From the NCBI GenBank assembly GCA_964358545.1, contig CAYHQN010000125.1, forward strand, positions 1 to 12,489: DNA of 12,489 bases, in the 5' to 3' direction. This DNA comes from CAINVV01 sp031432175. Lineage in GTDB: Bacteria > Bacteroidota > Bacteroidia > Bacteroidales > Prolixibacteraceae. The notes under the pieces are model-generated. The model was not told the DNA's origin. It saw only the letters and a program-made list of their open reading frames with translations, and ran no database searches. Of the stretch, positions 8,087-12,489 are shown in pieces. Made by a program: the position numbers and the translations under genes. The first letter of the stretch is position 1; every line of letters starts with the position of its first letter.

Positions 8087-9280
8087 ATGGAAAAACTGGT
8101 ACAAAAATTTTACGAAAAATACGCTTCAGTTCAGACAGAAATTGTGCGAGATTTTATCGATGAAATTGATTGGTCAAACAGGGTCATAGGCATCAAAGGA
8201 AGCAGGGGTGTCGGAAAAACAACGTTGGTTTTGCAATATATTAAGCAGAATTATGCTCCTGACAACAGCGTTCTTTATGTGAGCCTCGACAATTTGTACT
8301 TTTCAGAGAATAAGCTTTACGATTTGGCAGATGCTTTTTATAAAAAAGGAGGAACGCTATTGGCAATCGATGAAGTTCACAGATATGCCAACTGGACAAC
8401 CGAGATAAAGAATATTTACGATGACATGTCCGGATTAAAAATAATTTTTACCGGTTCGTCCTTATTGCATTTAAGACAATCGAAAGCTGATTTGAGCCGG
8501 AGAGCAGTGGTGTATGAAATGCCTGGACTATCGTTCAGGGAGTATTTACATTTCCAAACTAATCTCAAGTTACCTATACTCAGCCTTGAGGAGATCCTGA
8601 GCAATCATATTCAGATATCCATCGGACTCATTCATAGAATAAAACCTCTTGCTTTTTTCGAAGCTTATCTGAAATATGGGTATTACCCTTTTTTCAAAGA
8701 GAATTTGTCATCCTTTCATCAAAAACTCAACGAAATAATATTGACAGTGTTGGAAGTTGATATTCCTCAGTTTGCATCAATTCAAACTTCAAACATTATT
8801 TACCTGAAAAAACTATTGAGAATTATCAGTAGTTCAGTTCCTTTCAAACCCAACATGAATGGTCTTAGTTCACGGACAGGAATTAGCTTAAATACGATGA
8901 AAACCTATATCAGTCTGCTCAACGATGCCCAGTTGGTTCAGTTACTTTATGTGCCTGAAAAAGGAATTAACAGCCTCAACAAGCCTGAAAAGATTTACCT
9001 CAACAATTCAAATCTGATGTATAGCCAAGGTGAAGAAAATGTAAATATTGGAAATATCAGGGAGACATTCTTTCTTAATCAGTTGAATGTGAAATATAAA
9101 GTAAATGCATCTAAGGAAGCTGATTTTCTTGTTGAGGATAAATACACTTTTGAAACAGGAGGAAAGAACAAACAGACCAAACAAATAAAAGATGTGCAAA
9201 ATTCATATGTTGTAAAAGATAATATTGACATAGGCTCCGACAATATTATTCCTCTCTGGATGTTTGGTTTTTTGTACTAA
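8087..9280 (+). CDS. AAA-family ATPase with C-terminal DUF4143 domain
   Basis: This 397-residue protein is of the AAA_14/DUF4143 family. The Walker A motif is GSRGVGKTT (38-46), the Walker B motif is LLAIDEVH (91-98), and the sensor-like FTGSS follows at 121-125. DLSRRA (135-140) fits the family's usual 'DLS.R' motif, and PGLSFREYL follows. Residues about 190-290 are helical, with a winged-helix-like segment (LSSRTGISLNTMKTYISLL). The C-terminal DUF4143 part carries EADFLV (344-349) and ETGGK (356-360), which recall the E/D...ExxxK spacing of PD-(D/E)XK nuclease folds. Members are common, scattered single genes in Bacteroidota and archaea with no settled function. Base composition is visibly lower in G+C than the TolB-like gene nearby, and it has its own promoter, so acquisition by transfer is plausible. 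It converges with the regulator remnant 29 bases downstream. Confidence 0.9.
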   Translation: MEKLVQKFYEKYASVQTEIVRDFIDEIDWSNRVIGIKGSRGVGKTTLVLQYIKQNYAPDNSVLYVSLDNLYFSENKLYDLADAFYKKGGTLLAIDEVHRYANWTTEIKNIYDDMSGLKIIFTGSSLLHLRQSKADLSRRAVVYEMPGLSFREYLHFQTNLKLPILSLEEILSNHIQISIGLIHRIKPLAFFEAYLKYGYYPFFKENLSSFHQKLNEIILTVLEVDIPQFASIQTSNIIYLKKLLRIISSSVPFKPNMNGLSSRTGISLNTMKTYISLLNDAQLVQLLYVPEKGINSLNKPEKIYLNNSNLMYSQGEENVNIGNIRETFFLNQLNVKYKVNASKEADFLVEDKYTFETGGKNKQTKQIKDVQNSYVVKDNIDIGSDNIIPLWMFGFLY

Positions 9281-9309
9281 AACTGATTCAAAAATAAAAG
9301 CAGTGTTAA

Positions 9310-10139
9310 CTAATTTGCTACTCTCGATCCTCTTTTGATCTTACTGATGTAATCTGAAGGCGTTTGTCCCAACTGTTTTCTGAAACACATTGAATAGTAG
9401 GAATGGGAATTGAACCCGACTTTGAAACATATCTCATCAATGTTGGTCTCTCCACCTTCAATGAGTTTGATCGACTTGTTAATCCGAACAAATTTAACAA
9501 ACTCTGTGGCAGACTGGTTGGTCAGGGCCTTTAATTTTCGATGCAGTGAACTTCGGCTCAAATTGAGCTCAGATGCGAGTACATCTACCGAGAAGTTGGG
9601 GTCGACCAGATGATGTTCAATAATGTTTGTGGCCGTATCGAGCAACTCCCTGTTGTCTTCCACAACAAGAATTTTTGTCTCTTTTTCGTTTTTTACTCCT
9701 GCGGAGGAGGGGTGATGGAGATGAATTCCAGGCTCGTGGAAAACAACTGTATGTGTAATCACCTCATGTATACCCATCTCTATTTCATTTTCCGAATAGA
9801 AAGCTGAGATAAAATCAATGTCAGTGGAGTTCTGAATTCGTGTGAAATATTGGTAAAAAACTGAAGTTTCAATTGGTGTAGCTTCTCTTCGTTTTCGCGC
9901 TGGTTCCTCTCCTGCAAAATTGAATTTCTTAGCCTGTTTCTCAATCTTAACTCCCGCTGCAGGGAATAAAAGAGCACCAGCAGAAAAACAATGTATAGGA
10001 TAACGGCATACATGGACTTCCAGAACGGACTTCTGATGGTAATTTTCAGTGTGGTTGGCGTTTCGTTCCATTTGCCATCGTTGTTGACCGCCTTCACTTC
10101 AAAAACATAGTTACCAGGAGGGACTCGTACTTGCGATAA
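9310..10139 (-). pseudogene. Hybrid two-component system regulator (HTCS), gutted remnant
   Basis: Two minus-strand frames hold pieces of one HTCS. From the right, the end of a Y_Y_Y domain reads VPPGNYVFEVKAVNNDGKWN. A membrane segment (MYAVILYIVFLLVLFYSL) and a basic coiled stretch follow, then the HisKA motif ISHEFRTPLTLIL, whose phospho-acceptor His codon is 9840-9842. Soon after, the frame changes at about 9795-9815 and reaches a stop at 9780. The other frame holds a linker and the start of a receiver (KILVVEDNREL, about 9642-9680). It then jumps in frame to the helix before the AraC domain (LDTATNIIEHHLVDPNF), and both helix-turn-helix units follow to the stop. Missing are the whole propeller sensor, the HATPase domain and about 100 or more residues of receiver including its phosphorylated Asp. 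A full HTCS is about 1300-1400 residues, so this cannot signal. The AraC part could still be made from an internal Met. Confidence 0.85.
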
Positions 10140-10342
10140 CAGACGGATCAAAGTTGAAAACCATCGCGGTAGCTGACCCATCGCGAAAATTGAGCAAAAT
10201 TAACTTGTATGTTACTGCAAAAATTGAAAAAAAAGGAGCTAATTTCAGGGCTTCCTGGGATAGCGAAAGAAAGATCACTGAAATAACCTTCGATTTGCCC
10301 CAAACAGTTTATGCCGGGAAAAGTGTTGTCATTGAACTCTAA
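10139..10342 (+). pseudogene. C-terminal fragment of a secreted polysaccharide lyase (PL8-like?)
   Basis: An open frame of about 67 codons without a proper start reads DGSKLKTIAVADPSRKL, then KINLYVTAKIEKKGANFRAS, and ends DLPQTVYAGKSVVIEL and a stop. The alternating strand pattern and the closing '.LP...YAGKSV..EL' are like the last beta-sandwich of Bacteroidota PL8-type lyases. This is recalled from family sequences, not searched, so the family is uncertain, though a C-terminal beta domain of an exported enzyme fits well. Everything upstream is missing. At about 10139 the sequence passes directly into the HTCS remnant on the other strand. The nearest start-like codon, TTG at 10154, is not convincing. 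The stop is followed after 27 bases by the TolB-like gene, so the two were probably one operon. Confidence 0.6.
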
Positions 10343-10369
10343 ACAAAAAACAGCTAAAACCACCTTCAA

Positions 10370-11884
10370 ATGAGAACCTCATTCATCTTCGCTCTCTGCT
10401 TTTTTATGACTTTCAATCTTTCATTATCTGTTGCCCAAAAACAGGGTGCATTCACCAACAGCTCCGATATTGGCCATCCCAAGTTGAAAGGATCGACCCA
10501 ATTTGATGCTTCGAAGCAAGTGTTCACCCTGACGGGGAGCGGATCAAACATGTGGGCAAACTCCGATCAGTTTCATTTTGCTTCGGTCAAAATGAGCGGC
10601 GATTTTATCCTGACCACTTTTTGCAAATTCGAAGGCAAAGGGGTGGTGCTGCACCGCAAGATGGGGCTGATCATCAGGGCTGACCTGTCGCCAGGAGCGC
10701 GTTATGCCGATGCCGCCATTCACGGCGACGGGCTCACTTCGTTGCAGTACCGTCCGGTAGAAAATGAAATCACCAATGAGATCAAGGCAGCGATGACAGC
10801 CCCGGATGTGATCCAGCTCGAACGGAAAGGGGATACTATCGTGATGCGCTGTGCAAAATCTGGGGATCCATTGACAGAATCGGGCAGGCTGACCATGGCT
10901 TTCAAAGATCCGGTTTATGTCGGACTGTTTGTCTGTTCGCACGACACGGCGGTGAAGGAGACGGCGAAATTTCACAATTTCAGGATCGATGTCCCGGCCG
11001 CTGAGAATGTGGATGGATACCGGCAACAATCAGCAAGTCGGCTCGAACTGCTCAACCTTTCCACCGGCGACCGAAAAGTGGTTTATGCCACAAAAGAACA
11101 TATCGAGGCGCCAAACTGGTCGGTCGATGGCAAATTCCTGATCTATAATTCAGGCGGATTGTTGTACAAATTCCCTTTGGCAACCAAAAAGCCGGAGAAA
11201 ATCAATACCGGCGATGTCACAAAATGCAACAACGACCACGGCCTTTCATTCGACGGGAAAATGCTGGCGATTTCGAGCTCTGCCAAGCTCCCCAATGGCC
11301 GTTCAGGTTCGATGGTTTACACCGTTCCGGTTACGGGTGGCATTCCAAAAGCCATTACACAGGATGTTCCTTCCTACTGGCATGGCTGGTCGCCCGATGG
11401 CAAAACATTGGTCTTTTGCGGCGAGCGGAACGGCGATTTCGATGTATGGGGAATTCCCTCCAACGGCGGAAAGGAGTTTCAACTGACTACCTCCAAAGGT
11501 TTGGATGATGGTCCGGAGTATGCCCGCGACGGGAAAAAGGTCTATTTTAACTCGGTCCGCAGCGGTCAGATGAAAATATGGCGCATGAACCCGGACGGAA
11601 GCAATCAGGAGCAGGTCAGTTTCGGCCCCTTCCACGATTGGTTCGCCCATCTGTCGCCGGATGGGACAAAAATGATCTATGTCTCCTTCCCGGTTGATGT
11701 TCCGGCCAATTCACACCCGATGAACAAAAGGGTAACCTTGCAGGTACAGCCAACCAATTCGAAGGAAACAAAAGTATTGGCTTATATCTATGGTGGCCAG
11801 GGAACTATGAATGTTCCGTCCTGGAGCCCCGACAGCAAAACGGTCGCTTTTGTATCCTATACCTACGGAGATCCCAATTATTGA
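10370..11884 (+). CDS. Secreted LamG-like / TolB-like beta-propeller protein
   Basis: This 504-residue protein has a signal peptide (1-22, ending SVAQ). Residues about 40-206 form a concanavalin-like (LamG/DUF1349-type) beta sandwich: MWANSDQFHFASVKMSGDF, then KMGLIIRADLSPGARYADAAI, closing at FHNFRIDVP. The rest is a propeller built from six visible PD40 repeats, with blade signatures SVDGK (251), SFDGK (293), SPDGK (341), ARDGK (385), SPDGT (429) and SPDSK (486). Propellers of this kind are often annotated as TolB or transporter-like proteins. In glycan loci of Bacteroidota they are usually taken as periplasmic binding or processing factors. PL22 oligogalacturonate lyases share the propeller fold but I see no clear catalytic motif. 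It is richer in G+C than the ATPase gene and is the only intact gene of this segment. The GH10 remnant follows after 50 bases on the same strand. Confidence 0.8.
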   Translation: MRTSFIFALCFFMTFNLSLSVAQKQGAFTNSSDIGHPKLKGSTQFDASKQVFTLTGSGSNMWANSDQFHFASVKMSGDFILTTFCKFEGKGVVLHRKMGLIIRADLSPGARYADAAIHGDGLTSLQYRPVENEITNEIKAAMTAPDVIQLERKGDTIVMRCAKSGDPLTESGRLTMAFKDPVYVGLFVCSHDTAVKETAKFHNFRIDVPAAENVDGYRQQSASRLELLNLSTGDRKVVYATKEHIEAPNWSVDGKFLIYNSGGLLYKFPLATKKPEKINTGDVTKCNNDHGLSFDGKMLAISSSAKLPNGRSGSMVYTVPVTGGIPKAITQDVPSYWHGWSPDGKTLVFCGERNGDFDVWGIPSNGGKEFQLTTSKGLDDGPEYARDGKKVYFNSVRSGQMKIWRMNPDGSNQEQVSFGPFHDWFAHLSPDGTKMIYVSFPVDVPANSHPMNKRVTLQVQPTNSKETKVLAYIYGGQGTMNVPSWSPDSKTVAFVSYTYGDPNY

Positions 11885-11934
11885 TTAACAACCATAACAA
11901 TCAAGTCATTTTTACCCACTTTAACTTATGGTCT

Positions 11935-12353
11935 ATGAATTTCCGAATCTCTTGCACACTCTTGCTTCTGGTATGCTGCCTTCCCATCTTTTCACAATGT
12001 GCCGGGAAAAATGCCATCGCAAGTCCCGCCACAGAACAGTCGGTCACGGCAGATAAATACAAGGTTCCCTTAAAAGTGGCCGCCACCTTCCCGGTAGGGA
12101 CAGTCATGAGCTTAAGTACTCACTCCGGGCTTTCGCTTCCGGCGCCAATACAAAAACCAGTCTGTGGGCCCAGAAATTGGGCAAAGACTACGTGGCCCGC
12201 TGCTTTCAGTATGCCCGCGAAGCGGATCCCGACGTAAAGCTTTTTTACAACGACTACGGTCAGGAATATAGTTCGGCCAAAGTGAACGCCATTCTGGCCA
12301 TGGTGGCCGATTTTAAAAAGCGGGGTATTCCCATAGATGGGTTGAGTAATTGA
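11935..12353 (+). pseudogene. GH10 endo-beta-1,4-xylanase, remnant with internal deletion and lost C-terminus
   Basis: From the ATG at 11935 a lipoprotein-like signal (LLLLVCCLPIFSQCAG) leads to LKVAATFPVGTVMS, the first strand of a GH10 barrel. At about 12110-12128 the frame changes. The new frame reads AFASGANTKTSLWAQKLG, DYVARCFQYAREADPDVKLF, YNDYGQEYSS and FKKRGIPIDG, the unmistakable GH10 middle. The joined sequence resumes directly after the place where WDVVNE, with the acid/base Glu, should stand. Strands 2-4 and that Glu are therefore gone. After IDG the family sequence stops (expected: IDG.G.Q.H), and the frame ends at TGA 12351-12353. The nucleophile Glu (TE.D motif) and the last third are therefore also absent. 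A complete GH10 enzyme is about 350-400 residues, of which some 120 remain. The product cannot be active. Confidence 0.88.
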
Positions 12354-12385
12354 AATAGTTTGAAATAAGTAATAGGAACAATATA

Positions 12386-12489
12386 ATGTCATACTATTTT
12401 CCCAAGAATTTTGACCTCCCCCAACCCCTCCAAGGTTTAAGTCATTTGACTAAACAAGAGCGGAAGTACTTATTATTCATGTTCTTTGA
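12386..12489 (+). CDS. Unidentified reading frame, N-terminal 34 codons (cut by window edge)
   Basis: An ATG at 12386 opens a frame that stays open to the end of the window and begins MSYYFPKNFDLPQPLQGL, then SHLTKQERKYLLFMFF. I do not recognise the family. The last bases (GA) are an incomplete codon, so no stop is shown. The frame begins about 43 bases after the point where the GH10 similarity is lost. Between them is A+T-rich DNA with TTGAAATA twice (12350-12357 and 12360-12367). A mobile element or other inserted segment that broke the xylanase gene would explain the position, but no terminal inverted repeat or target duplication can be confirmed with one end visible. Confidence 0.35.
   Translation, partial: MSYYFPKNFDLPQPLQGLSHLTKQERKYLLFMFF

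Noticed and set aside
9780..10181. 133-codon minus-strand frame read as a separate small membrane kinase
   Set aside because: Its content (Y_Y_Y end, membrane segment, HisKA) continues logically into the AraC frame, so it is one HTCS remnant. Its first ~17 codons are antisense to the lyase fragment.
10544..11029. 161-codon minus-strand frame inside the TolB-like gene
   Set aside because: It lies wholly opposite a well-supported coding gene with signal peptide and repeats, has no recognisable domain, and is rich in residues expected from antisense reading.
11214..11508. Two overlapping plus-strand frames inside the TolB-like gene
   Set aside because: They are alternative-frame shadows of the PD40 repeats.
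12350..12367. Two copies of TTGAAATA ten bases apart as a CRISPR-like or iteron repeat
   Set aside because: Only two short A+T-rich copies are present, which is too few for an array or origin.

Overview
The window comes from a member of the Bacteroidota, most likely of the order Bacteroidales or a close relative. The evidence is a SusC/SusD/SusE glycan-uptake set, an ECF sigma / FecR pair of the Bacteroidota type, a hybrid two-component regulator remnant, and promoter-like elements of the Bacteroidota form (TTG, about 20 bases, TAnnTTTG). No tRNA, rRNA or CRISPR array is visible.

Left half (1-6895, all minus strand). This is the regulatory and uptake end of a polysaccharide utilisation locus (PUL). 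In order of transcription it holds an ECF sigma factor, its FecR-type membrane anti-sigma factor, a SusC-type TonB-dependent transporter with an N-terminal STN signalling domain, a SusD-type lipoprotein, and the start of a SusE-type lipoprotein that runs off the left edge. Together they form a trans-envelope circuit. Glycan binding at SusC/SusD should be passed through the STN domain to FecR, which releases the sigma factor to drive the operon. The substrate cannot be read from these genes, and any degradative enzymes would lie beyond base 1.

Middle (6896-9309). A perfect 41-base palindrome separates the PUL from a minus-strand secreted protein. That protein resembles the DUF4350-like domain often found at the end of GH105 unsaturated rhamnogalacturonyl hydrolases, but here it stands alone. 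Divergent from it is a plus-strand AAA_14/DUF4143 ATPase that is visibly richer in A+T and has its own strong Bacteroidota-type promoter. It looks like an acquired cargo gene.

Right half (9310-12489). This appears to be the wreck of a second PUL. A hybrid two-component regulator (HTCS) survives as a periplasmic stub, one membrane segment, a HisKA motif and the AraC-type DNA-binding domain. Its ATPase domain, nearly all of its receiver and its sensor are gone. Facing away from it is the last ~67 residues of a secreted, possibly PL8-like, polysaccharide lyase. The deletion that joins them removed both 5' ends and the shared promoter region. An intact LamG-like/TolB-like beta-propeller gene follows, then a GH10 xylanase remnant that has lost its acid/base region and its C-terminal half. 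An unrelated, unidentified reading frame begins just past the GH10 break and runs off the right edge.

The pattern worth attention is several independent internal deletions in neighbouring catabolic genes around one intact gene. It is either real PUL decay or an assembly artefact. I see no convincing wholly new system.
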